NCBI GenBank assembly: GCA_034436045.1
Contig: DAOTVZ010000282.1
Coordinates: 1-43,135, forward strand
From: H111-94 sp034436045
Lineage (GTDB): Bacteria; Chloroflexota; Ktedonobacteria; Ktedonobacterales; Ktedonobacteraceae
Direction: 5' to 3'
DNA: 43,135 nucleotides
The notes beneath the pieces were generated by a model. It saw only the letters and a program-made list of their open reading frames with translations, searched no databases and had not been told where the DNA came from. The stretch's first letter is position 1; every line of letters begins with the position of its first letter. Made by a program: the position numbers and the translations under genes. This document shows, piece after piece, positions 33,177-41,310 of the stretch.

Positions 33177-34343
33177 ATGATACCTTCTAAAAGTTTGCAT
33201 ACAGCCTGGATTCCTCGCTGGGTTCTATTACCGATGCGTCTCTTTTTGGGAGTTACCTTTGTGTATGCCGGTGTCCAAAAACTAACGGACCCACAGTTTT
33301 TTAATCCCCATGCTTCCGGGTACATCGGTCGGCAGATCACGGGTTTCGCGTTAAGTTCACCATTGCACGGCTTTTTGCAACTTATCGCACCTCACGCCAT
33401 TCTCTTCGGCTACCTGACGGCCTACGGCGAAATTGCGATTGGCCTGGGAACATTGCTGGGCTTGCTCTTCCGGCCCGCAGCCCTCTTTGGCATGCTGCTC
33501 AATCTTCTCTTCTTCCTCTCGGCTACGTGGCACGTCTATCCCTACTTCTACGGCTCCGACATCGTTTTTATCTTCTGCTGGCTCACCATGCTGCTGAATG
33601 GCCCGCTCAACACCGGCCTGCCCACCGTTGACGAATGGCTCACCGTCGGTATTCTGCAAGAACTGCCGGTCGAACGCCAGCAACAGGCTCGCTCCATTTT
33701 TGCTCTTGTCCTGGGCACCACCGACACCACACCGCATTCCGAACCAGAGCCTGCGCCACCGCCCAAAACACACAAGCAGGCACAACAACAACGCCGTCGC
33801 TATAGCGTCATTCAGCAGGCCCGCAACGAGCGCCGCAAGTTTATCCAGGGTATGTGGACTGGTGGCGTAGCCACTTTTGGCCTGATCGCCGTTGGCTATC
33901 TTTTCAACCGCCTGTTTATTAACCCCGAAAACTCTTCTACCTATCTCTCTAATCCTGGCTCCGACACAGGTGCTGCCAATACGACCACTACCGGTACTAC
34001 CGCCAGCAGTACAGCCACTTCCACGTCAGGAGGTTCAACTATCGCCCAGATCAGTGCGGTGCCTGTCAATAGCTCCGTCAACTTTACCATTCCCTCCAAT
34101 AACGATCCGGGCATCCTGATCCACCTGCCCAGCGGGCAGTTCGTGGCCTATGACGCGCTCTGCACCCATGCCGGTTGCCAGGTAGACTATGACCCCTCAA
34201 GTCACCTGTTGCTCTGTCCCTGTCACGGCGCGGCCTTCGATCCCGCCCACAATGCGGCGGTGATCAATCCTCCCGCTCCTACACCGCTCCCTCCGGTCGC
34301 CATTCACGTCGATAGCGCGAGCGGCACAATTACGCTGGCATAA
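33177..34343 (+). CDS. DoxX/DoxD-like membrane protein fused to a Rieske 2Fe-2S domain
   Basis: The 388-residue protein has three parts. The first 160 residues form a four-helix DoxX/TQO-small-subunit domain (WVLLPMRLFLGVTFVYAGVQKL, AYGEIAIGLGTLLGLL). A hydrophilic linker and another transmembrane helix (about 224-247) follow. After a Ser/Thr-rich stretch comes a C-terminal Rieske domain with CTHAGC (Cys329, His331) and CPCHG (Cys347, His350). These are all four cluster ligands, plus the disulfide pair Cys334/Cys349. The Rieske part would face outside. A quinone-linked electron-transfer function is likely. GGAG is placed 5 nt before the ATG. Confidence 0.9.
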   Translation: MIPSKSLHTAWIPRWVLLPMRLFLGVTFVYAGVQKLTDPQFFNPHASGYIGRQITGFALSSPLHGFLQLIAPHAILFGYLTAYGEIAIGLGTLLGLLFRPAALFGMLLNLLFFLSATWHVYPYFYGSDIVFIFCWLTMLLNGPLNTGLPTVDEWLTVGILQELPVERQQQARSIFALVLGTTDTTPHSEPEPAPPPKTHKQAQQQRRRYSVIQQARNERRKFIQGMWTGGVATFGLIAVGYLFNRLFINPENSSTYLSNPGSDTGAANTTTTGTTASSTATSTSGGSTIAQISAVPVNSSVNFTIPSNNDPGILIHLPSGQFVAYDALCTHAGCQVDYDPSSHLLLCPCHGAAFDPAHNAAVINPPAPTPLPPVAIHVDSASGTITLA

Positions 34344-34366
34344 CACACATCAATGTTTGTGAAATG

Positions 34367-34634
34367 ATCCCGTAGGGGCGTGATTCATCACGCCCTGCCC
34401 CCCCGTCGATGCTCTCTCTGCCACGATCATAAATCTTTTCACCCGAAACCGGCAACGCCATCATCCCGTAGGGGCGTGATTCATCACGCCCTGCCCCCCG
34501 TCGATGCTCTCTCTGCCACGATCATAAATCTTTTCACCCGAAACCGGCAACGCCATCATCCCGTAGGGGCGTGATTCATCACGCCCTGCCCCCCGTCGAT
34601 GCTCTCTCTGGGCGTGATGGATCACGCCCCTACG
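34367..34634. repeat. Tandem 95-nt repeat array with REP-like palindromes, MITE-like ends
   Basis: Two full units (34367-34462 and 34463-34557; they differ by one C in a C-run) and a partial third (34558-34609) are nearly identical. Each opens with a palindrome GGGCGTGAT-tc-ATCACGCCC (34376-34395, 34472-34491, 34567-34586). A fourth palindrome (34610-34629) lies in inverted orientation. The whole array is bounded by a perfect 14-bp inverted pair, CGTAGGGGCGTGAT (34371-34384) and ATCACGCCCCTACG (34621-34634). No protein is encoded. Tandem amplification of a REP/MITE-like element is the best reading. Confidence 0.9.
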
Positions 34635-34720
34635 AGAACACCGATTTCGTTGGCCAATATCCTTCGTCATATCCACGAGCAGATTGATCAGCCTATGGCT
34701 TCTACAGCTATAAGAAATCT

Positions 34721-36385
34721 TTAAGCATGGCCGAGGTCACCAGGGGGGTCGGTTCGCAAGGACGCGGCCTGTGTCGCGCGCCGTTCGGCTGCTGGGAAGG
34801 GGCGGGATGTGGTGGCCTTTACGGCAGCGGCGGGCATCAATGGTGACGAGGGCGCTCTGGGCGTCATCGGCGGTGTCGGTGGTGCCGATGATATTGTTTG
34901 CTTCACCGAGGCAGATGACTCGCTGGGAAACACGGTGGCATGCAACGGCTGTCGTTTCTTGAGCCTGAGAGCGGTTAAGAGATGCTGTATCTCAACCATG
35001 TCATTGCAGGATTCAGGAATAACCAGCGGCGCGCCGTTGCATGCTTGCTCGAAGGCCAGACAAAGGTCGTTTAATGCCCTGGTTAGACGTTTAGCATACG
35101 CATTGATCTCACCGAGACGAGCCAGACGTTCTGCCATGATGTTCAGGCTACCAGCCAGAGGTAATAGTACGCCACTGGTGAGCGTAGCCCGCGTCTGAAG
35201 CTTCCCATTCGCCAGACTGGCCTGTACATCTTTGAGATGAGCAATACCACGCTCAAGCTCGGCATAATGCTCCGCGATCTCGCGTGCCTGCTCTTCTATA
35301 CGGCGATTCGCCAGTTCCAGGTCTTCCAGCGCCTCCGCTTGCGCCTGTGACAGCACAACATTGTCGTGAATGGTCAGGACCTGGCGAAGAACGACCAGGC
35401 CAACTACACCCAGCGTCGAGAAGAGCAACACCGGACGAATAGCGGCCTCTTCGCTCCCTGGCAAGAGGACATCGACGGTCAGTGTGAGCATGAGCAAGCC
35501 AAGTAGCACATAAGGCACAAAGGAGAGGGGATTCATAAAGACACCCATTACCTGCTGAGATGCCTTATCCTCGTGCTTCTGTTCTTGAGAAGCGGGGAGA
35601 AAGCGCCGCATACAGGCCGCTACGCCCACCAGCATCAGCCCCAGCGGCCAGCCTAGATCGATCCAGGTCGCCTCGACATAGGTGCCCGCATTCTGCTGAA
35701 CGTTAAAGACAAAATCCGAGAAGACGAAGCAACACAGTCCCAGACCAACCAGTAGCAGACTTACACGACGCGCCTGCGCTTTGTATACCCCCCCCTGCCC
35801 GCGTAGTAACAGGAAAACTACGCAACTGAGCAGGGCCATGTCGGCAGTGGGATAGTAGATACCCAGGAACTTCGCCAGATTGGCTTCACCAGGGGCCTGG
35901 GCCAGCGAACCAAGCAGGAGATACCAGGCAATTGCAAAGATTGACCCCATAGAGATCAGGCTATCCAGCAGCAGCAGCAAACGTCGGCTGCGCACATCGG
36001 GTGAGGGTAGCAGGAGTAGACCTACAAAGGCCAGCGGCGGAAACAGTGAATAGCCGAGGTCTGCTATCGATGGAAAAGGTGACTGGCCCATGGCGATAAA
36101 GTAACGCCAGCACATCTCGCCCATCGCCCACATCATGATGCCCAGACCCACTAGAATCCACGACAGTTGCTCCAGACCAAGCCAGGGTTCCATGCTTTCC
36201 TGCCGACCACGAGGCCAGAGGACGCTTAGCAACGTCATGCTGCTGCCGATGAGGGCACCGGTCAACGGCGAAAACTGGCCGACCACGTGGGCAAAGGAAC
36301 CACCAAGATGAAAAACGACAATCACGATCATGCAGACGCCAATCCATCCCACAGCCCTGACTACCATACGTGCCTGTGCATTCAT
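34721..36385 (-). CDS. Polytopic membrane protein with C-terminal coiled coil
   Basis: This 554-residue protein has about nine hydrophobic helices in its first 345 residues. The order and spacing resemble the membrane sensor part of some diguanylate cyclases and kinases. A long helical region follows (LSQAQAEALEDLELANRRIE and on to about residue 400). It then has about 50 residues like a degenerate dimerisation helix (LLPLAGSLNIMAERLARLGE) and a Pro/Ser-rich disordered tail. No kinase, cyclase or phosphodiesterase domain is present, so an output is missing. AGGAGG lies 7 nt before the ATG. It is 20 nt after the DoxX-like gene, in the same operon. Confidence 0.75.
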   Translation of the reverse strand: MNAQARMVVRAVGWIGVCMIVIVVFHLGGSFAHVVGQFSPLTGALIGSSMTLLSVLWPRGRQESMEPWLGLEQLSWILVGLGIMMWAMGEMCWRYFIAMGQSPFPSIADLGYSLFPPLAFVGLLLLPSPDVRSRRLLLLLDSLISMGSIFAIAWYLLLGSLAQAPGEANLAKFLGIYYPTADMALLSCVVFLLLRGQGGVYKAQARRVSLLLVGLGLCCFVFSDFVFNVQQNAGTYVEATWIDLGWPLGLMLVGVAACMRRFLPASQEQKHEDKASQQVMGVFMNPLSFVPYVLLGLLMLTLTVDVLLPGSEEAAIRPVLLFSTLGVVGLVVLRQVLTIHDNVVLSQAQAEALEDLELANRRIEEQAREIAEHYAELERGIAHLKDVQASLANGKLQTRATLTSGVLLPLAGSLNIMAERLARLGEINAYAKRLTRALNDLCLAFEQACNGAPLVIPESCNDMVEIQHLLTALRLKKRQPLHATVFPSESSASVKQTISSAPPTPPMTPRAPSSPLMPAAAVKATTSRPFPAAERRATQAASLRTDPPGDLGHA

Positions 36386-36405
36386 GTTTTACCTCCTGCA
36401 CTTCT

Positions 36406-37062
36406 TCATGGCACTCTTTTTAGAAGCGCCATGTACCTTTCATTTGTCTCTACATGCGAGATAGGCGCTATCTCCTGCCGCTTCGATGGCCGCCGCGATT
36501 GCGCTGAACCGGAAGCCAGGAAACTCCAACGTCCCAGCAGCTTGCCGAGCCACTCGTCTACACCGCAGATGCTCCCGGCATTGCCGAGAAAGAGTCCGAC
36601 AAAGATCAGTACATAGATCATCAAAACTCCAATATCTGCGGAACCGGGGCCATAGGGACTACCAAATCCTTGCGTCGTCCAGCAGATCAGTATTGATACT
36701 GCCACACCGGCAAAACAGGTCAGATTGAAACAAGCACCCAGCAGCAGGCACAGCGCAATACAACTTTCCCCTGCAACTACCGTATAAGCAAAGAGCGGGG
36801 GATTCAGTTTGACAATGTGCAGCCAGAAGGTGAGCCAGGAGACGAGCGCTGCCGACCGACTAGCACGTGCCTGCACTAAATAGCCGATAAAGTTCTGGAC
36901 GAAGGCCGGTTGCGCTTTGAACCAGGCGTCTATTGCCCACACCAGACCAAAGGCAATCCGTAAGGCGACCGTGACTCTGAGACGCCATCTACCGAACGAC
37001 GATGAATTGCTCTCCTGTACCGTTTCCCCCACATCAGAAGAGGTAAAGAGTTTATAGCTCAC
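36406..37062 (-). CDS. DoxX-like membrane protein
   Basis: A 218-residue membrane protein whose middle carries about four helices (VALRIAFGLVWAIDAWFKAQ, LFAYTVVAGESCIALCLLLGA, VAVSILICWTTQGFG, IGVLMIYVLIFVGLFLGNAG), similar to DoxX/DoxD family proteins. Its N-terminus (about 30 residues) and C-terminus are hydrophilic. AAGGAGG lies 11 nt before a GTG at 37062, which I take as the start; an upstream frame to 37122 is open but has no ribosome site. It precedes the coiled-coil membrane protein in one operon and may be its partner. This is the second DoxX-type protein in the window. Confidence 0.72.
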   Translation of the reverse strand: MSYKLFTSSDVGETVQESNSSSFGRWRLRVTVALRIAFGLVWAIDAWFKAQPAFVQNFIGYLVQARASRSAALVSWLTFWLHIVKLNPPLFAYTVVAGESCIALCLLLGACFNLTCFAGVAVSILICWTTQGFGSPYGPGSADIGVLMIYVLIFVGLFLGNAGSICGVDEWLGKLLGRWSFLASGSAQSRRPSKRQEIAPISHVETNERYMALLKRVP

Positions 37063-37434
37063 GAATATTTGCACCTCCTTAATACACCAGTACACCCGCT
37101 CATCAATCAGGTCAACCAGCACAACTTCTGTTCAGAATATATGCTATAAGGTCTTTACACAGGCTCCCCATATCCTTCCCTGAACATTCTTACGAGATGG
37201 GAACAGATGATGAGACCTTAACAACATAGGCTGGAAAATAATTCGGCGCAGGAACACTAGAGAGAGCCTCCAGGTACGTATGGTATGATGAGAAGAGAGA
37301 GTAAGGCAGCGTTAATCTGGAACCGGTACATCAGACAAGATGGTATAAGCATCAGCACTATCTTGTACCACGTCTTACGCAGGAGATGTAGAAGATATTA
37401 TACTAATTATCATCATTCCTTGTCGTTGTTAATA
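37063..37434. other. Divergent intergenic region without a supported gene
   Basis: This gap separates the minus-strand membrane operon from the PucR-type regulator. It contains a short inverted repeat CAAGAT...ATCTTG near 37337-37366, but I can support no gene or clear promoter for the minus-strand operon here. Confidence 0.5.
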
Positions 37435-37463
37435 TAGACAGGTAGTAGAAAATATGCTATAGT
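37435..37463 (+). promoter_or_regulatory. Strong promoter of the PucR-type regulator
   Basis: TAGACA (37435-37440) and TATAGT (37458-37463) are 17 bp apart, and the -10 also carries an upstream TGC (extended -10). This is among the best promoter matches in the window. The leader to the start codon is about 100 nt. Confidence 0.65.
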
Positions 37464-37567
37464 GTTACGAGTGTTCCTGTGCAGTATGCGCGTGGAGTGG
37501 CCTGGGATGGCGCTTTACGAGCAGGAGAAATTGTTAAAGCACATATTCTTGAAGAAGCAAAAAGGAT

Positions 37568-39028
37568 ATGCATGTGTTGACGCTCGAACAAGTTTGTCAA
37601 GAGGCAGCGAATGCACAGCCTGATCTCACCGGCACATCTGGTACTTCTACTCAGGAAAATACCTTCGCCGATATGATGGCCCCAACAACTGGCCTGAATG
37701 ATGTGCTGCGCCACCTGATCAAAATACTGGCTCAGCCACATTCGCTGGATCAGATACTCTCTTCGCTGGCGTCTGTCATCACCGCCTCTATGCACATCGA
37801 CCTCTGCGTTATCCTGTTAATGGACCAAGCGCAAAATCAACTGGTGGTCTACACCAGCGAGCCAGATTTGCGCAATAAGGGTGTGATTATTGAGCCGGTC
37901 GCTATCAATAGCCTGCTCTGGGAACACTTTCGCCAGACCATGACACAGGGCCAATTACCTATACTGACGAGCAATGAACAGATGCTGCTCAACCCACTCA
38001 AGAATGTGCAACACACCACGATGCTCGCACTCCCCTTGATCGTCGGGAACGAATATATCGGGTTGATCAATTGTTATTCATCTCGCCAGCTCTATTGGAA
38101 CGGCGAAAGCCAGCTTATCCTCGTCACTATCGCTAGCCAGGCTGCGCTGGCCATCAAACACCTGCAACATCTGGAAGCCGAGGCACTGACGCAGAAGAAT
38201 CTGGTCAAATCACTCTTCGATGACCTGTTCTCACATAAGATAGACCTGGAAGAGTCCATCTACCGACGCGCCTATTTTGCCGGTTGTGACCTGACCCATC
38301 CACACGTAGTTGTGACGATGGAGGTTACGCAGGCCCTTCCTCCACCAGAACATGAAAGCGAACGAAGAGAAACCGGACGCGAGGCCGAGTGGGTGGCAGT
38401 CTACAAAGGCTTGCTCAGCCAGTTGGAGAAGCGTATTTTAGCGCGCTATCCGGGATCGCTCTTGAGCGAACGCGATACCGTGCTGGTTGGCCTACTGCGT
38501 CTCGACGCTCCTCACACACTTGACATGCTCATAAGCTGGCTCGATGAGCTTGTATGCTACATGCGTAGTACACAGCAGGTCTATCTATCAGTGGGCATAG
38601 GTAATCCCTGTGAAGCACTGGCAGATTATCAGCGTGGCTTTGCCGAGGCCCTTGAGGCTCTGGAAATTGGGCGTTTTCTGCACCAGGAGGGTGGTACGAT
38701 GCAATTCAATGCCCTGGGAATCTACCGTTATATTTACAAATTCGCGCGCACAGATACATTACACGACGACTATCAGCGCCAGATACTCTCTATCGCCGAG
38801 TACGATCAGCGCAAAAATGCGCATCTGCTGGATACCTTAGAGGCTTATCTGGAATGCGGTGGCAATGCTACGAAGACCTACACCCAACTCAAAATCCACC
38901 GCAACACGATGCTTCAGCGGATGGAACGGCTACAATCGCTTTGTACCATTGACCTGGAACAGCACGAACACTGGCTACCACTGTTAGTGGCCTTGAAAGT
39001 CTATAAGCTACGCACCCATCATAGTTAA
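37568..39028 (+). CDS. GAF-domain PucR/CdaR-family transcriptional regulator
   Basis: This 486-residue protein has a GAF domain at about residues 50-200 (ILSSLASVITASMHIDLCVI, MLALPLIVGNEYIGLINCYS, QAALAIKHL). A GGDEF-like middle domain typical of the CdaR group follows, then a C-terminal helix-turn-helix (LLDTLEAYLECGGNATKTYT, IHRNTMLQRMERLQSL) that is the PucR C-terminal DNA-binding signature. It is expected to bind a small effector through GAF and regulate genes nearby or its own. ATG 37568 almost abuts AAAGGA, so GTG 37574 is a possible alternative start. Confidence 0.9.
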   Translation: MHVLTLEQVCQEAANAQPDLTGTSGTSTQENTFADMMAPTTGLNDVLRHLIKILAQPHSLDQILSSLASVITASMHIDLCVILLMDQAQNQLVVYTSEPDLRNKGVIIEPVAINSLLWEHFRQTMTQGQLPILTSNEQMLLNPLKNVQHTTMLALPLIVGNEYIGLINCYSSRQLYWNGESQLILVTIASQAALAIKHLQHLEAEALTQKNLVKSLFDDLFSHKIDLEESIYRRAYFAGCDLTHPHVVVTMEVTQALPPPEHESERRETGREAEWVAVYKGLLSQLEKRILARYPGSLLSERDTVLVGLLRLDAPHTLDMLISWLDELVCYMRSTQQVYLSVGIGNPCEALADYQRGFAEALEALEIGRFLHQEGGTMQFNALGIYRYIYKFARTDTLHDDYQRQILSIAEYDQRKNAHLLDTLEAYLECGGNATKTYTQLKIHRNTMLQRMERLQSLCTIDLEQHEHWLPLLVALKVYKLRTHHS

Positions 39029-39086
39029 TCGATACTAGATAGCATGGAGCGCTCTCCCCACCCACGCTCCACCAGCTATGCTTCTA

Positions 39087-39587
39087 CTACTCCTCAACCT
39101 CGATATAGCGCCGCACGGGCAGGCGTTTGAGCATATAGCCAGTCTCATGCACAGATGTGATGTCAATGCCAAAGTTGTGCATCTTCAAGCGTGTACGCGA
39201 GAGGACGTTGCGCACCGGACGCATCTCCTGATCCCACACCCCCTCCTCCTGGGCGGCTTGCAGCAACTCGCGGCAACGCGCTACAGTGGCCTCGGTCACG
39301 CGCCCATGACTGTAACTGGCCAGCAATGTTTCATAGCCACAATAATAAGGATGCGCCTCCAGCACCGGTATCAGCACATAAATCTCGCTGGTCGTAAATT
39401 GCTGCTGCTCCAGCAGACGCGGCATCGTTTCCTCGCAGCTCAGTTGGGAAAGGGTGCCTAAGGTGGTATTCAGCGCGAGAACATGCCCTTTCGGTAGCAG
39501 ACCATCCAGAGAAAAATGCAAAATATGCTCATTTTCCTGTGCATAACTTACAGGCGCTTTTACCTTGCGCGGAGATGCCTTCTGCAT
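39087..39587 (-). CDS. Uncharacterised 166-residue protein
   Basis: A complete gene with AAGGAG 6 nt before its ATG. I recognise no family. The protein starts with a basic stretch, has no signal peptide or transmembrane helix, and has conserved-looking segments ILHFSLDGLLPKGHVLALNT, VLEAHPYYCGYETLLASYS, and WDQEMRPVRNVLSRTR. It ends with RRYIEVEE. The mix of aromatic and charged motifs is compatible with a small soluble enzyme or adaptor. It converges on the PucR-type regulator; the two stops are 58 nt apart. Confidence 0.75.
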   Translation of the reverse strand: MQKASPRKVKAPVSYAQENEHILHFSLDGLLPKGHVLALNTTLGTLSQLSCEETMPRLLEQQQFTTSEIYVLIPVLEAHPYYCGYETLLASYSHGRVTEATVARCRELLQAAQEEGVWDQEMRPVRNVLSRTRLKMHNFGIDITSVHETGYMLKRLPVRRYIEVEE

Positions 39588-39723
39588 AAGAAACTCCTTG
39601 TCTTACCCGCCAGCAGTGATTCGGTTGAACTGTCAAACGGTCGATTCCTCGTTATGTACATCACTCGTCTAACTAATCCTTTGCTTTTTGCTTACCTACC
39701 ACGCAAAGGGGTTAGTGACGCTG

Positions 39724-39757
39724 TATGCACATACCTCTCTTGAAAGCTATGTGCATA
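39724..39757. repeat. Perfect 10-bp inverted repeat
   Basis: TATGCACATA (39724-39733) and TATGTGCATA (39748-39757) are perfect reverse complements, 14 bp apart. They lie about 140 bp upstream of the uncharacterised gene ending at 39087 and could be an operator. Confidence 0.6.
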
Positions 39758-39819
39758 TCCTTATATTACATAAGCTAGCCACAAAAATCAATGCCTCAGC
39801 AGCTCGTTTGACAGACACA

Positions 39820-39857
39820 ATTTAGCATAAGACAGGGGCAATTGTCTTATGCTAAAT
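39820..39857. terminator. Perfect 15-bp stem between two small genes
   Basis: ATTTAGCATAAGACA (39820-39834) and TGTCTTATGCTAAAT (39843-39857) form a perfect 15-bp stem with an 8-nt loop, 36 nt past the stop of the minus-strand gene ending at 39893. No T-run follows on the minus strand. It may still block transcription or protect the 3' end. Confidence 0.5.
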
Positions 39858-39892
39858 CCACTATAGCGGTAGAAGACAACAGGTTTGTACGC

Positions 39893-40198
39893 TTAGCCAT
39901 CATCCGATTGCTGCCCGTCGGGGAATAAGACCGGCAAGTCGAAGGTGATATGGGTTTGCTGGAGCAGCGTCTCTTCATGAGCACGGAGAAAATAGAGAAT
40001 GGAGAGCGCGTCTTCGGCGTGGAGAAAATGACATTCCTCCGCGTTGTAAATCACAATTCCTCCTATCTTCTGTTCCGTCAATTGTGTCTCCGCCAGCCCG
40101 ATCCAGTAATAACCGGTGCTTAATGGAAATTGCGGCCCAACGGCTTTCATGCCAGATGGCAGTTGGGGGGGGCGTGTCTCTGATCGGGTTATTATCAT
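39893..40198 (-). CDS. Uncharacterised 101-residue protein
   Basis: A small soluble protein with no signal peptide, reading MIITRSETRPPQLPSGMKAV, a core GYYWIGLAETQLTEQKIGGI, and a C-terminal acidic end. I recognise no family. A TTG at 40237 would add 13 residues, but it overlaps the only AAAGG. GGAAGGG lies somewhat far (about 13 nt) from ATG 40198. The start is therefore uncertain. Confidence 0.6.
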   Translation of the reverse strand: MIITRSETRPPQLPSGMKAVGPQFPLSTGYYWIGLAETQLTEQKIGGIVIYNAEECHFLHAEDALSILYFLRAHEETLLQQTHITFDLPVLFPDGQQSDDG

Positions 40199-40237
40199 TG
40201 TCGTTCGTTTTTCCCTTCCTGCTAATTGCAACGCCAA

Positions 40238-40510
40238 TACCTTTGCAAACTATTCGGTAAACTCCCGACAGTCATAGCTCTTCTGCATCTCTCATTGCTA
40301 ACTCTTGCTAAAAAGAAACGTGGCAAATCACCAATACTGGTGATAGTAGCTGACTTTAAAAAATTCTTCAGGAAATTCGCCCTCATCGGACAGAATTAGT
40401 ACTTTTTGTCATTATCATATTGATGTCTTTGCATGTCTTATACCGGTGTCTTCTAACGAACCAGCACTATCTCATCCTTAGATGGGTATTCTGACCGTGA
40501 ATGTGCGGTG
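40238..40510. other. Intergenic region with one dyad
   Basis: No gene is supported. The region contains the dyad at 40327-40344 and is otherwise featureless to me. Confidence 0.5.
40327..40344. terminator. Perfect 7-bp dyad, possible terminator of the response-regulator operon
   Basis: ATCACCA-atac-TGGTGAT is a perfect 7-bp stem with a 4-nt loop. On the minus strand it is followed at a short distance by TTTC and TTTTT. It lies about 170 nt past the stop of the response regulator. It could instead be an operator for the uncharacterised gene downstream. Confidence 0.4.
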
Positions 40511-41284
40511 TCAGGCACCTTGCTGATAAGCTACCGCTTTCTCCTGCTCTATCTCTCTGGGATACTTCAACCCCTCTTGACGATCAGGAAAGAGATAGCC
40601 GACACGTGGTTGGGTGAGAATATAGCCATGGCCGATTTTCTTACGCAAATTACACACACATACACGCACATACCCCTTTTCCTGCCCTTCGTGACAACCC
40701 TCACCCCACACCTTCTGCAATAGAAAATCATATGTCAGCACCTTACCGGCATGCGTGAGCAGCGTATACAGCAGCTCGAATTCTTTGGCAGTGAGAGAGA
40801 GCGACTGTCCACTAAGATATACCTGCCGCCTGGCTACATCCATGCATAAGACACGATCATAGCTGTACAAAATGCTCTCCTGCACAACGATCACATTCTG
40901 GCCATTTACACGGCGCAGGCAAGCGCGAATACGCGCCAGCAGTTCATCGATCCCCCACGGTTCAGTCAAAAAATCATCTATCCCCTGGTCAAAAGCCTGA
41001 ATTTTTGTATGCGTATCGGCCTGATGGGCAAAAGCAATCATCGGCATACTCAGTGATTTCCGTATCAAGGCACAGCATTCAATGCCCGTCATGCTTCCAA
41101 CAAGCGTCATATCCATATCCAGCAACACCAGATCGGGGCGATAACCGTGCGCAACCGCAACGGCGCGCGAGTACGACGAAGCCTTCAGCACGACATAGCC
41201 TTCCGAGCGCAACATCGCGCGTATACGACGCTGTAGCGGCGTCATACCAGCAACGAGCAGAATAGTAGACTGCCGTGTACTCAT
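40511..41284 (-). CDS. OmpR/PhoB-type response regulator with degenerate receiver
   Basis: A 257-residue DNA-binding response regulator. The receiver retains Asp56 (LVLLDMDMT), but the N-terminal acidic pair is replaced (ILLVAGMTP), the conserved Ser/Thr is Ala (MIAFAHQ), and the conserved Lys of the LTKP motif is Glu108 (FLTEPW). Phosphorylation by a partner kinase therefore looks impaired. The winged-helix domain is intact (SLTAKEFELLYTLLTHAGKV, YVRVCVCNLRKKIG, GVGY-like RVGYLFP). ATG 41284 has AGGAG about 9 nt upstream; ATG 41293 overlaps it. It lies 26 nt after a second response regulator. Confidence 0.88.
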   Translation of the reverse strand: MSTRQSTILLVAGMTPLQRRIRAMLRSEGYVVLKASSYSRAVAVAHGYRPDLVLLDMDMTLVGSMTGIECCALIRKSLSMPMIAFAHQADTHTKIQAFDQGIDDFLTEPWGIDELLARIRACLRRVNGQNVIVVQESILYSYDRVLCMDVARRQVYLSGQSLSLTAKEFELLYTLLTHAGKVLTYDFLLQKVWGEGCHEGQEKGYVRVCVCNLRKKIGHGYILTQPRVGYLFPDRQEGLKYPREIEQEKAVAYQQGA

Positions 41285-41310
41285 CGCTCGCATCTCCTCT
41301 CACCCTTCTC

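Noticed and set aside
33548..33791. Minus-strand frames opposite the DoxX-Rieske gene
   Set aside because: They arise from codon bias of the real gene and match no family.
34367..34634. CRISPR array
   Set aside because: The repeats are contiguous units of about 95 nt without unique spacers, and no cas genes are near.
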